Source: G965204755 sp965243415
Lineage (GTDB): Bacteria > Acidobacteriota > Vicinamibacteria > Marinacidobacterales > Marinacidobacteraceae
Assembly: GCA_965243415.1 (NCBI GenBank)
Contig: OZ251549.1
Location: 2,232,001-2,296,000 of the forward strand
DNA: 64,000 nt
Direction of reading: 5' to 3'
Shown: positions 27,256 through 36,265 of the stretch, in pieces
How positions within the stretch are numbered: position 1 is the stretch's first letter
Layout of the letters: each line of letters opens with the position of its first letter
Translations under genes and position numbers: made by a program
The notes under the pieces: generated by a model
What the model saw: the letters and a program-made list of their open reading frames with translations, nothing else
Database searches by the model: none
What the model was told of the DNA's origin: nothing

Positions 27256-27754
27256 CTCGACTCTTCTCGGCGGGGCGTTCGGAGGGCAGGCCGGGCGCGT
27301 CGCCGGCGCGGTGCTCGCTGTCGTTCCCGGCATGGCGGCTCTGTCGGCTGGGGCGCAGACGCCGGAATCTGTCCCGGAGGAGGTGCTCGCGCTCACCGGG
27401 CCCGGGACCGACCGTCGCGCAGCAGTGACCGAGGGAGCGGCGACGGTGCGGCGCGATTTCGTGTCCGACCCCTCCGCGCCCCGGATGGCGCTCCGGGGGT
27501 GCGCCGGGACGACTTCCGAGTATGCTGCCGAGGCGCCGATGGACACCGCCGGGGAGAAGGAGCCGGTGCGGGTCACCACGACCGGCGGGTTCGACGGGGT
27601 GCCGGTGCCGACGCCGGACGGGACCGGGCTCTCCTGGACCTCCACGCGGCACGGGGAGGGGTCCGGGGGGCAGACCTGCTTGGCCGACCGGAACCACGAG
27701 GAGGCCCTCGCCGCCCTCCGCTCCGCCCCGGCCCGCGTCCCTGCGGCACGGTAG
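27248..27754 (+). pseudogene. Chimeric scar ORF: M28 peptidase 5' end + PDZ-region piece + TolB-like 3' end
   Basis: 168 codons made of three pieces. Residues 1-70 match the start of the M28 peptidase gene at 29465 (same TTG start and MPDSTLLGGAFGG, with the peptidase signal peptide). Residues about 78-96 (SAPRMALRGCAGTTSEYAAE) match a segment near peptidase residues 515-535. Residues 98-168 match the end of the propeller gene at 24279-25499 (DTAGEKEPVRVTTT ... NHEEALAALRSAPARV). It is what remains of a peptidase gene followed by a propeller gene after tandem duplication and two internal deletions. It could still be expressed as a small exported protein, but no intact domain is present. Confidence 0.85.
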
Positions 27755-27762
27755 AACGGACG

Positions 27763-29472
27763 ATGGCCCGCCAGAATCTTCTCGACGCCCGTACCGTCAA
27801 CTACCTGGAGTTGATCGGCAACGGGAAGTCGTACGCGGTCCCTCCCTACCAGCGCGATTACTCGTGGGGAAGGGAGGAGTGGGACGACCTCTGGGACGAC
27901 ATTCGCGAGCTGCGCCGCTCGCCGGGCGACCGCCACTACATGGGCGCGGTCGTCGTCCAGGCACAGAGCGACCGGAAGTTCCTCGTCATCGACGGACAAC
28001 AGCGACTGGCAACGCTCAGTCTCTTCGCGCTGGCCGCCATCAGCACGCTCGAAGCCATGGCTGCGAACGGCGCCTCTCCGGACGAAAACAAGACCCGGGC
28101 GGCGGAATTGCGTGGACGATTCGTCGGCGAAAGGGATCCGGCGACGCTGATCGAGACCAGCCGCCTGTCGCTCAACCAGACCGACGACGGACTCTATCAG
28201 GACTATCTCGTCCAACTCAGAGATCCGTCCAATGTGCGGTCGCTTCCACGGTCCGGTCGCCGGATGTGGGAGTGCTTCCGGTACTTTCGAGATCGGCTGG
28301 GCGGGCTCGATTCGATCCGGGATGATGGGGCTGGAGTGGCGAAGTTTCTCACCGAGACAGTTTCCCGACAGATACTGTTCATCCTCATCACCGTCGAAGA
28401 CGACCTGAACGCGTACACCGTTTTCGAGACGCTGAACGCTCGCGGTGTTGATCTGACGACAACGGATCTCCTCAAGAACTATCTGTTTTCTCTGATCGAG
28501 GGTGGGAGGAATCTGACTGCGCTGCAGAGGCGGTGGCGTACTCTGGTCGGAACCGTGAGACAGGAGCGGTTTCCGGACTTTCTCCGATACCATCTGCTCA
28601 CGGAGCAGACCAAGATTCGGAGTGCTCAACTCTTCAAGATCGTCCGAAAGGAAGTCGAGAAGCCCAGACACGTCTTCGCCCTTATGGAGCGCCTTGACCG
28701 GAGGGCCGACCTCTTCGCCGCCATTTCCGATGCGAATCATGAGTACTGGTCGGACTTGCCGGAGGCGAAGACGGTGATCCGAGAACTCGTGCTTCTACGG
28801 GTGACACAGATCATGCCGCTCGTCTTTGCGACGCGAGAGGAATTTTCGCGAGAAGACTTCCGTCGCGTTCTCAAGATGCTCAGTGTCGTGTCGTTTCGGT
28901 ACAACCTCGTGAGCGATCGCAGCCGTAGCGAACTCGAGCCGGCGTATGCGAGGGCGGCGAAGGCTGTCGGAGACGGAGCGGCAAGAAATCCGGGGCAGGT
29001 TTTTTCGCTGCTGCGGCCCATCTATGTCGATGACGAAAAGATGCAACAGGACTTTGCGACGCTCCAACTGAAGACGAGCGGCCAGAGGAAGCGCGTCGTT
29101 CGGTATGTTCTCGCCCGGCTCGAGACGGAGACCAGCGGTAATGACATCGATCCCGAGACGGACCGGGGAACGATCGAGCACATCCTGCCCGAGAATCCCG
29201 GAGCGGAGTGGGAGCGCGCGTTTCCGCCCGACGGGCAGGAAGCGTACCGATACCGGATCGGAAATCTCACGCTCCTGGAGAGACGCCTGAACCGTGACAT
29301 CGGCAACGCGCCGTATGCACGGAAGGTCGGCGCGTATCGTGAAAGCAAGTACGCCTTGACGGGCGAAATCGCGAAGATCGCTCGGCAGGATTGGACGCCG
29401 GAGCAACTCGAAAAGCGGCAGCGGCGTCTCGCGGAACGCGCGGTGCGGATCTGGAGGTCCGACTTTGCCTGA
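27763..29472 (+). CDS. GmrSD-type (DUF262-DUF1524) type IV restriction enzyme, copy 2
   Basis: 569 residues with the same two-domain plan as copy 1: AVPPYQRDYSW, VIDGQQRLATLSLFAL near residue 77, FETLNARGVDLTTTDLLKN, and the DUF1524 nuclease GTIEHILPEN near residue 470. By eye the body is a little over half identical to copy 1 and locally less GC-rich, consistent with a different recognition specificity or origin. The last 25 codons and the following 40 bases are nearly the same as in copy 1. It overlaps the peptidase start by eight bases. Both copies look intact, so the host may run two modified-DNA restriction specificities. Confidence 0.9.
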   Translation: MARQNLLDARTVNYLELIGNGKSYAVPPYQRDYSWGREEWDDLWDDIRELRRSPGDRHYMGAVVVQAQSDRKFLVIDGQQRLATLSLFALAAISTLEAMAANGASPDENKTRAAELRGRFVGERDPATLIETSRLSLNQTDDGLYQDYLVQLRDPSNVRSLPRSGRRMWECFRYFRDRLGGLDSIRDDGAGVAKFLTETVSRQILFILITVEDDLNAYTVFETLNARGVDLTTTDLLKNYLFSLIEGGRNLTALQRRWRTLVGTVRQERFPDFLRYHLLTEQTKIRSAQLFKIVRKEVEKPRHVFALMERLDRRADLFAAISDANHEYWSDLPEAKTVIRELVLLRVTQIMPLVFATREEFSREDFRRVLKMLSVVSFRYNLVSDRSRSELEPAYARAAKAVGDGAARNPGQVFSLLRPIYVDDEKMQQDFATLQLKTSGQRKRVVRYVLARLETETSGNDIDPETDRGTIEHILPENPGAEWERAFPPDGQEAYRYRIGNLTLLERRLNRDIGNAPYARKVGAYRESKYALTGEIAKIARQDWTPEQLEKRQRRLAERAVRIWRSDFA

Positions 29473-31294
29473 CTCGACTCTTCTCGGCGGGGCGTTCGGA
29501 GGGCGCGGACGGCGCTTCGCCGGCGCGGTGCTCGCCATCGTCCTCGGCGCTGTTTCCCTGCCGGCCGCGGCGCAGACGCCGGAGGCCGTGCGGGAGGATG
29601 TCCTGGCGCTCACCGGGCCCGGGACCGACGGGCGCGCGGTGGGGACCGAAGGGGCGGCGGTCGCCCGGCGGTACCTGCTTTCCGAACTCGCAGCCGCCGG
29701 GGCGGTGCCGCTGCCCGGGCAGGACGGGCTCACCCTGCCGTTCTCCTTCGTTTCCGGCGTGGAACAGCGGGGGGCTTCGCTGCGCGCCGGGGGGCACAAG
29801 CGGTTCGGGGGCGACCAGGTGCGGGCGTTCGCCTTCTCGGAGACCGGGGAAGTGCGCGGCGGGCTGTTCTTCGCCGGGTACGGGATCACGGCGCCGGAGA
29901 GTTCGGAACTCGACTACGACAGTTACGCCGGACGCGAGGTGGACGAGAAGGTGGTCGTCGTGCTGCGGTACTCACCGGAAACGGACGACGGCGACCTCCG
30001 CGCCGGGCTGCGCCGCCACGCCAGTCTTCGCGCCAAGGTCGCCGCGGCGCGGAACGCCGGGGCGGTGGGGCTCATCGTGGTCGGCGGCCCCCGGTCGGAG
30101 AACGCCGGGGAACTGGTGCCGGACGGGTTCGAGATCGCCGCGCCGGGAGCGCAGGGGATTCTGGCGGTCTCCATCACCGGTGACGCCGCGGAACGGCTGT
30201 TCGCCGGGAGCGGGGTTTCGCTCGGGGAGGCGCAGGACGCGCTCGACTCCGGGGACCCGAATGCGGCCGGGGGCGACCTTCCCGGCATCGCCACGCTGAC
30301 CGTGGACCTCGCCCGGATCCGTTCGACCGGCGCGAATGTGGTCGGGGTGATCCCTGCCGCCGACGGGAGCACGGCGCCGCCCTTCGTCGCAGTGGGAGCG
30401 CACTACGACCATCTCGGCCGCGGCGGCTCCGGCTCGCGGAATCCCCACGGGCCCAGCGACGAGATCCATCCCGGAGCCGACGACAACGCTTCCGGGACAG
30501 CGGCGGTCCTCGCCATCGCTCGCGCCGCCGCGGAGCGCCCGCTCGCCCGGCCGCTGCTGGTCGCCTTCTGGTCCGGCGAGGAATCCGGGCTGCTCGGCTC
30601 GAACGACTTCGTGCGCAACGCGGTCGAGACCGAGGATCTGCTGGCGTACCTCAACCTCGACATGGTCGGGCGGATGGAGGACAACCGGCTGCAGGTGCAG
30701 GCGATGGGCAGTTCCTCGGTCTGGCGGGGGATCGTGGAACGGATCAATGTGGCCGCCGGGTTCGACCTGGCGACGAGCGACGACCCCTGGCTGCCCACCG
30801 ATTCCGCCGCCTTCCACGGCGCCGGGATTCCCACGCTGAACCTGTTCACCGGCACGCATCCCGATTACCACCGGCCTTCGGACACCGCCGACAAGTTGAA
30901 CTATCCGGACCTGGCGCGGGTGGCGGCGTTCGCCGAAGCGGCGGCGCGGCGGGTCGCGGACGCCGAAGAGCCGCCGGACTTCATCGAGGTGGCCCGCACC
31001 GAGGGCGCTTCCGCTCCCCGGACGGCGCTCCGGGTGTATACCGGGACGATCCCCGAATACGCCGCCGAAGTCGAAGGGCTGCTGCTCGGCGGGGTGATGG
31101 CGGACGGGCCGGCGGAGGAGGCCGGCCTCCGCAAGGGCGATGTGATCGTGGAGTTCGGCGGGCAGCCGATCCTGACGATCTACGACTACATGGGCGCTCT
31201 CGAAGGGGCGCGCATCGGCGAGCCGATCGAGGTCGTCTTCGTGCGGGACGGGGAGCGGCATACGGTGACGCTCGTTCCCGCCGCCCGGCCCTGA
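29465..31294 (+). CDS. Exported M28 family metallopeptidase with PA and PDZ domains
   Basis: 609 residues, TTG start at 29465 inside the GmrSD stop region; signal peptide FAGAVLAIVLGAVSLPAAAQ. A PA-type inserted domain lies around residues 100-260. The M28 zinc site is complete: GAHYDHLGRGG, HPGADDNASGTAAVL, SGEESGLLGSNDF, LNLDMVGRM, and THPDYHRPSDTADKL. A C-terminal PDZ domain follows (GGVMADGPAEEAGLRKGDVI). Probably a periplasmic aminopeptidase or dipeptidase. A truncated copy of its 5' end and an internal bit are in the scar ORF at 27248-27754. A short spacer of 32 bases leads to lepA. Confidence 0.92.
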   Translation: MPDSTLLGGAFGGRGRRFAGAVLAIVLGAVSLPAAAQTPEAVREDVLALTGPGTDGRAVGTEGAAVARRYLLSELAAAGAVPLPGQDGLTLPFSFVSGVEQRGASLRAGGHKRFGGDQVRAFAFSETGEVRGGLFFAGYGITAPESSELDYDSYAGREVDEKVVVVLRYSPETDDGDLRAGLRRHASLRAKVAAARNAGAVGLIVVGGPRSENAGELVPDGFEIAAPGAQGILAVSITGDAAERLFAGSGVSLGEAQDALDSGDPNAAGGDLPGIATLTVDLARIRSTGANVVGVIPAADGSTAPPFVAVGAHYDHLGRGGSGSRNPHGPSDEIHPGADDNASGTAAVLAIARAAAERPLARPLLVAFWSGEESGLLGSNDFVRNAVETEDLLAYLNLDMVGRMEDNRLQVQAMGSSSVWRGIVERINVAAGFDLATSDDPWLPTDSAAFHGAGIPTLNLFTGTHPDYHRPSDTADKLNYPDLARVAAFAEAAARRVADAEEPPDFIEVARTEGASAPRTALRVYTGTIPEYAAEVEGLLLGGVMADGPAEEAGLRKGDVIVEFGGQPILTIYDYMGALEGARIGEPIEVVFVRDGERHTVTLVPAARP

Positions 31295-31326
31295 CCCGAC
31301 CTCCCGGCCGTTCCGACCCGATTCCC

Positions 31327-33153
31327 TTGCCCGGCGAGAAAGCGCCGCTCCCGGTGGAGCGGGTGCGGAATTTCTGCATCATCGCCCATGTGGATCACGG
31401 CAAGTCCACGCTCGCCGACCGGTTGATCCAGCGCTGCGGCGGCGTCACCGACCGCGAGTTCCGCGACCAGTTGCTCGACTCCATGGAACTCGAGCGCGAA
31501 CGCGGCATCACCATCAAGTCGAACAGCGTCTCCCTGCTCCATACCCACCGCGACGGGGAGACCTATCAACTGAACCTCATAGACACGCCCGGGCATGTCG
31601 ACTTCTCCCACGAGGTGCGGCGGTCGCTCATGTCCTGCGAAGGCGCGCTGCTGCTGGTGGACGCGGCGCAGGGAGTGGAGGCGCAGACCGTCGCCAACCA
31701 CTTCGTGGCGATGGAGTACGACCTGGCGGTGGTGCCGGTCATCAACAAGATAGACCTGCCGGCGGCGGACCCGGAACGGGTGCGGGAAGAGATCGACGAC
31801 GAACTGGGTCTCGATCCCTTCGAGGCGGTGCTCGCTTCGGCGAAGCGCGGGGACGGGATCGCCGAAGTGCTCGACGCCGTGGTGGAGAAGATCCCGCCGC
31901 CCGGAGGGGATCCCGAGGCGCCGCTGAGCGCCCTGGTGTTCGACGCCCAGTACGATGTGTACCGGGGCGTGGTGCTGCTGCTCCGGGTGGTGGACGGGAC
32001 CATCCGCCCGGGCGACCGCGTGCGGCTCATGCACGGCGAGCGGGACTACCAGGTGGAGGAAGTGGGTCGGCTGCGGCTGAAACGGGAAGCGGTGGAGGAG
32101 TTGCCGTCCGGGGCGGTGGGGTATGCCATCTGCGGCATCCGCGCCATCCGCGACCTGGCCATCGGGGACACGCTCACCGGGGTCGAACGCCCGGCGCCGG
32201 CGCCGCTGCCGGGGTACACCGAAGCGCTGCCGGTGGTGTTCTCCTCGGTGTATCCGATCTCGACGGACGACTACGGCGAACTGGAAGCGGCGCTCGACCG
32301 GCTGGCGCTGAACGACGCGGCGCTCACCTTCGAGCGGGAGTCGTCGAACGCGCTGGGGTTCGGGTTCCGCTGCGGTTTCCTCGGCCTGCTGCATCTGGAT
32401 GTGGTGCAGGAACGGCTGCAGCGGGAATACGGACTCTCGCTGCTCCTGTCCGCGCCGAGCGTCCGCTACCGGATCGCCACCAGCGACGGGGAAGTGCGGG
32501 AAGTGGAGAATCCGGCCGTCTATCCCGACCCGACGATCATCGAAGGGTCGGAGGAGCCGTACATCCGCGCTTCGATCCTGCTGCCGGAACGTGCCGTGGG
32601 GCCGGTCATGGACCTGCTCACCGAGCGGCGGATGGCCACCAGCAAGATGAACTTCCTCTCGGCGCGGCGGGTCGAGATCAGCGCCGAACTGCCGCTGGCG
32701 GAAGTGCTGTTCGACTTCCACGACCGGCTGAAGACGGTGACCCGGGGGTATGGCAGTTACGACTACGACCTCCTCGACTACCGGCCGGTAGATCTGGTGA
32801 AGGTGGACATCCTGGTGAACGGGGAGCGGGTGGACGCGCTCAGCCAACTGGTCGAGCGGGAGAGCGCGCGGACGCGGGCGCTCCACTACTGCGAACGCCT
32901 GTCCGAGACGATCCCGATGCACAACTTCAAGATCGCGATCCAGGGCGCCATCGGGGGAAAGATCATCGCCCGCACGAACATCCGCGCGCTGCGGAAGGAT
33001 GTGACCGCGAAGTGCTACGGCGGCGACATCACGAGGAAGCGCAAGTTGCTCGAGCGGCAGAAGGAAGGCAAGAAGCGGATGAAACAGGTGGGTCAGGTGC
33101 AGATCCCCCAGTCGGCGTTCGTGGCGGTGCTGAAGTCGAGTCCGACTGCTTGA
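31327..33153 (+). CDS. lepA: Elongation factor 4 (LepA) GTPase
   Basis: 608 residues, close to the family norm of about 600. Cytosolic ribosome-associated GTPase that assists translation and back-translocation under stress. G motifs: AHVDHGKST (G1), DTPGHVDF (G3), VINKIDLPAAD (G4). The LepA-specific region includes GFGFRCGFLGLLHLDVVQER, and the C-terminus has KGKKR-type basic motifs (RKRKLLERQKEGKKRMKQVG). TTG is the start, with MPGEKAPLPVERVRNFCIIA. It overlaps the next gene by four bases (TTGA). Confidence 0.97.
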   Translation: MPGEKAPLPVERVRNFCIIAHVDHGKSTLADRLIQRCGGVTDREFRDQLLDSMELERERGITIKSNSVSLLHTHRDGETYQLNLIDTPGHVDFSHEVRRSLMSCEGALLLVDAAQGVEAQTVANHFVAMEYDLAVVPVINKIDLPAADPERVREEIDDELGLDPFEAVLASAKRGDGIAEVLDAVVEKIPPPGGDPEAPLSALVFDAQYDVYRGVVLLLRVVDGTIRPGDRVRLMHGERDYQVEEVGRLRLKREAVEELPSGAVGYAICGIRAIRDLAIGDTLTGVERPAPAPLPGYTEALPVVFSSVYPISTDDYGELEAALDRLALNDAALTFERESSNALGFGFRCGFLGLLHLDVVQERLQREYGLSLLLSAPSVRYRIATSDGEVREVENPAVYPDPTIIEGSEEPYIRASILLPERAVGPVMDLLTERRMATSKMNFLSARRVEISAELPLAEVLFDFHDRLKTVTRGYGSYDYDLLDYRPVDLVKVDILVNGERVDALSQLVERESARTRALHYCERLSETIPMHNFKIAIQGAIGGKIIARTNIRALRKDVTAKCYGGDITRKRKLLERQKEGKKRMKQVGQVQIPQSAFVAVLKSSPTA

Positions 33154-34739
33154 ACCCGGGGGAGCGGCGCCGCCGGGGTTCATCCGTCCCTTCCGCCGGC
33201 CCGGCGTCCGGCGCTGTACCGACCGCGGCCGACGAGCCGGCGCCCGGGCTCTATGTCCATATCCCGTTCTGCCGCCGCATCTGTCCCTACTGCGACTTCG
33301 CGGTGACCCCGCTCGGCGGTGCGGGGGCCGCGGCGGGCCGGTTCGAGGCGTACCGAAAGGCGCTGCTGGCCGAACTCCGGTTGCGGGCCCGGAAGCCGCC
33401 CTTCGGCGCGGAGGCGGGGAACGGCCTGCCGCCGGCGGACACCGTGTACTTCGGCGGGGGAACGCCATCGCTGGCGCCGCCCGGCTTCTTCGCGGAGGTC
33501 CTCGGGACCGCGGCCGACCTCGGGTTGACGACGCCCTCCCCCTGGGCCGCGCTCGAAGCGAATCCGGAGGACCTGGCGCCGGAGGGAACCGCGGCCCCGG
33601 CCGGCGCGGAGGGCGGGGCCGCCGGGGAACGGGCCGCCGCCGACCGCGCCCGGCAGTGGGTCGCGGAGGGGATCCGCGGGGTGAGCCTCGGCGCGCAGTC
33701 GCTCCGGGAGTCGCGTCTGCGGTTCCTCGGGCGCGTCCATTCCCCCGCCGCCGCGCGCCGCGCCGCGGCCCGGTCGGCGGAGGCGGGTCTCGAGTGGATC
33801 TCCCTCGACCTGATCTACGGCGCTGTCGGCGACCGGCCGGCGGGTCTCCGCGACGAACTCACGGAGGCGGCCTCGCTTCCGGGACTCACCCATCTGTCGG
33901 CGTACGAACTCACTGTCGAACCGGGGACCCCGTTCGGCCGCCGCGCCGCCGCGGGAGAGCGGCTGCGGCGCCCCGACGACGAGGGCGGCGACCTGTTCCG
34001 GCTGGTGCATCGGACGCTGGCGGACCTCGGTTTCCCGGCGTACGAGGCGTCGAACTTCGCCCGGGGCCCGGAGGACCGCTCCCGGCACAACCCGAAGTAC
34101 TGGCTGGGCGCGCCCTACCTGGGCCTCGGCCCGTCGGCGCATTCCTTCCTGGCGGAGGGAACGGGCGCGGCCGGCCCCCCGGCGCGTTCCCGGCCGACGC
34201 GCCGCTCCTGGAACCGTCGCGGGCTCGGCGAATGGCAGGAAGCCCTTGCCGCGGGCCGGTTGCCCGTCGCCGGCGCGGAGACCGTTCCGGCGGCCGGGCG
34301 CGCCCTCGAGGAGGCGTTCCTGCGTCTGCGCACCGCCGACGGGCTGGATCTCGCGGGGTTCGCCGCCCGCTACGGCGCGGAGGCGGTCGCGGCGAATCGC
34401 GCCCGGTTCGGTCGTTGGCGCGAGCGGGGGCTGGTGTCCTTCGCCGAGGGCGTCGCGGGAACGGTCCTCCGTCCGACCCTGGAGGGACTGGCGGTCGCCG
34501 ACGCGCTCGCCGCGGAGATGGATTTCACTGCGTTGGCCGGGCCGCGCCGACCGCCGCCGACCGCCGCCGCGTCTCCGGCCCGACCGCCGGCGGCCTCCGG
34601 CCCGGTCGCTTCGGTGACCTCCGCCGCTTCGGTCGAGCCCGCGGCCGCCGCGCCGCCGGCCTCTTCCGCGCGGTCCGCGTACTCCACCCTGCCGGCCGCC
34701 TCCGCCCCGTCCGCCGCCGTCCCCGGAATCCCCGCGTGA
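33150..34739 (+). CDS. hemW: HemW-like radical SAM protein
   Basis: TTG start at 33150 overlapping the lepA stop, about 529 residues. The radical SAM cluster motif of the HemW/HemN family is LYVHIPFCRRICPYCDF (CxxxCxxC), followed by YFGGGTPSLAPPG, LGAQSLRESRLRFLGRVHS, LDLIYGAVGD and RHNPKYW. HemW is a heme chaperone that donates heme to membrane proteins, and the lepA-hemW order is common in bacteria. The HemN-specific Cys immediately after the motif is absent: Phe follows, as in HemW. The last 70 residues are an Ala/Pro/Ser-rich tail without recognisable fold. It overlaps the following transporter gene (GTGA). Confidence 0.9.
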   Translation: MNPGERRRRGSSVPSAGPASGAVPTAADEPAPGLYVHIPFCRRICPYCDFAVTPLGGAGAAAGRFEAYRKALLAELRLRARKPPFGAEAGNGLPPADTVYFGGGTPSLAPPGFFAEVLGTAADLGLTTPSPWAALEANPEDLAPEGTAAPAGAEGGAAGERAAADRARQWVAEGIRGVSLGAQSLRESRLRFLGRVHSPAAARRAAARSAEAGLEWISLDLIYGAVGDRPAGLRDELTEAASLPGLTHLSAYELTVEPGTPFGRRAAAGERLRRPDDEGGDLFRLVHRTLADLGFPAYEASNFARGPEDRSRHNPKYWLGAPYLGLGPSAHSFLAEGTGAAGPPARSRPTRRSWNRRGLGEWQEALAAGRLPVAGAETVPAAGRALEEAFLRLRTADGLDLAGFAARYGAEAVAANRARFGRWRERGLVSFAEGVAGTVLRPTLEGLAVADALAAEMDFTALAGPRRPPPTAAASPARPPAASGPVASVTSAASVEPAAAAPPASSARSAYSTLPAASAPSAAVPGIPA

Positions 34740-36049
34740 ATCCCCCCGCCGGACAGCCGCTCACCGGCGGGCGCATCTTCCGGATCTGGGTGCCCATGGC
34801 GGCCACCTGGCTCATGATGTCGGTCGAGGGACTCATCATCGCCGCGGTGGTGGCGCGCCTCGCCGCCCCCACCGAGAACCTCGCCGCCTACGGCGTCGCC
34901 TTCGCCTTCGCGCTCATCATGGAGGCGCCGATCATCATGCTGCTGAGCGCCACCACGGCGCTCTGCCGCGACCGCGAGGCGTTCGTCGCGCTCCGCCGGT
35001 TCGCCCGAGCGCTGAACCTGCTGCTGACCCTGGCGGTCCTGGGCGCGGTGCTCTCCCCGCTCTACGGGCTGGTGGCCGAGACGGTGATGGGGCTGAGTCC
35101 GGAGGTCAGCGAACTGAGCCGGGTGTCGCTCCTGGTGCTCCTGCCCTGGCCGGCCGCCATCGGCTACCGCCGGTTCTACCAGGGGATCATGATCCGCCAC
35201 GGCCACACCCGGCGGGTGGCGTACGGCACCACCCTGCGGCTCGGCGGGATGGGCGCCACCGCCTGGCTGCTCTGGGACAGCACGATCCCGGGAGCGATCA
35301 TCGGCTCGGCGGCACTCTCGGTGGCGGTGGTGCTGGAGGCGGCGGCCACCCGGTTCATGGCCGCCGACTGCGTCCGGGAGGTGGTTCGGCACGAACGCAC
35401 CGGCGACCCGCTGACCACCCGGCGCATCCTCCGGTTCTACATCCCGCTGCTGGTGAGTTCGGTGATCGCCCTGGCGCTCCATCCGCTGGTGAACCTGTTC
35501 CTGGGCCACTCCCGGCTGCCGCTGGAATCGCTGGCGACCTACCCGGTGGTCACTGCCCTCTCCTTCGTCTTCCGCAGCATGGGCCTCTCCTACCAGGAGG
35601 TGGCCATCGCCTTCATGGACGGCAGCCGCCAACGCTTCGAGTCGCTGCTGCGCTTCGCCTGCTGGGTCGGACTGGGCGCGAGCGCCGCCCAGGGCCTCAT
35701 CGCCCTGACCCCGCTCGCCGCGGTCTGGTTCCGGAGCGTCGGCGGGCTGACCCCGGAACTGGTGGACCTCTCGGTGCCGGCCCTGCGGATCCTGGTGGCG
35801 ATGCCCGTCCTCTCGGTGCTGCTCGCCTTCGGCCGGGCGCTGCTGGTCTGGTGCGCCGAGACCCGCGCCATCACCTGGGCCGGCGTCATCGAGATGGCCG
35901 CCGCCATCGCCCTGCTGTGGTTCCTGATCGGCCCGGTGGACCAGGTGGGCGTGCTCGCCGCTTCCTGGGCGATCCTGGTGGCGCGTATGGTGGACCTGGC
36001 CGCCCTCTACGGCTGGTGCGCCCCGGTCATCCGCCGCCTCCGGGCGTAG
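34736..36049 (+). CDS. MATE/MOP-superfamily transporter
   Basis: 437 residues, GTG start overlapping the hemW stop by four bases. It is almost entirely hydrophobic, with about 12 predicted helices, beginning RIFRIWVPMAATWLMMSVEG, which matches the MatE N-terminus. Later conserved features are LPWPAAIGYRRFYQGIMIRH and FRSMGLSYQEVAIAFMDG. Members export drugs, lipids or cell-wall precursors using ion gradients. I cannot tell a multidrug exporter from a polysaccharide or lipid flippase. It closes the lepA-hemW translationally coupled set. Confidence 0.75.
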   Translation: MNPPAGQPLTGGRIFRIWVPMAATWLMMSVEGLIIAAVVARLAAPTENLAAYGVAFAFALIMEAPIIMLLSATTALCRDREAFVALRRFARALNLLLTLAVLGAVLSPLYGLVAETVMGLSPEVSELSRVSLLVLLPWPAAIGYRRFYQGIMIRHGHTRRVAYGTTLRLGGMGATAWLLWDSTIPGAIIGSAALSVAVVLEAAATRFMAADCVREVVRHERTGDPLTTRRILRFYIPLLVSSVIALALHPLVNLFLGHSRLPLESLATYPVVTALSFVFRSMGLSYQEVAIAFMDGSRQRFESLLRFACWVGLGASAAQGLIALTPLAAVWFRSVGGLTPELVDLSVPALRILVAMPVLSVLLAFGRALLVWCAETRAITWAGVIEMAAAIALLWFLIGPVDQVGVLAASWAILVARMVDLAALYGWCAPVIRRLRA

Positions 36050-36254
36050 GGGGGCTGGCGCAGAGCCCTACCTTCCGTTGGGTCACCCGACATTTATCTG
36101 CTACCGTTCTCACATTGGCCGACTCTCGCACGATCACCCGTAGTCGGGACGATGGGGCTGACATCTCTCAACGATAAACTCGATCACGGACACGACGCCC
36201 TGGTCCGCTACGGTACCCTGACACGGCTCTCGCCCCCTCGTCCAGTGGTCGCAA

Positions 36255-36260
36255 AAGAGG
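36255..36260 (+). promoter_or_regulatory. Ribosome-binding site deciding the methyltransferase start
   Basis: AAGAGG with a 5-base spacer to the ATG at 36266. It is one of the best Shine-Dalgarno matches in the window and supports this start over the in-frame ATG at 36152. Confidence 0.5.
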
Positions 36261-36265
36261 TCACG

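Noticed and set aside
27248..27754. A genuine small secreted protein
   Set aside because: All of it is derived from pieces of the neighbouring peptidase and propeller genes, with no complete domain.
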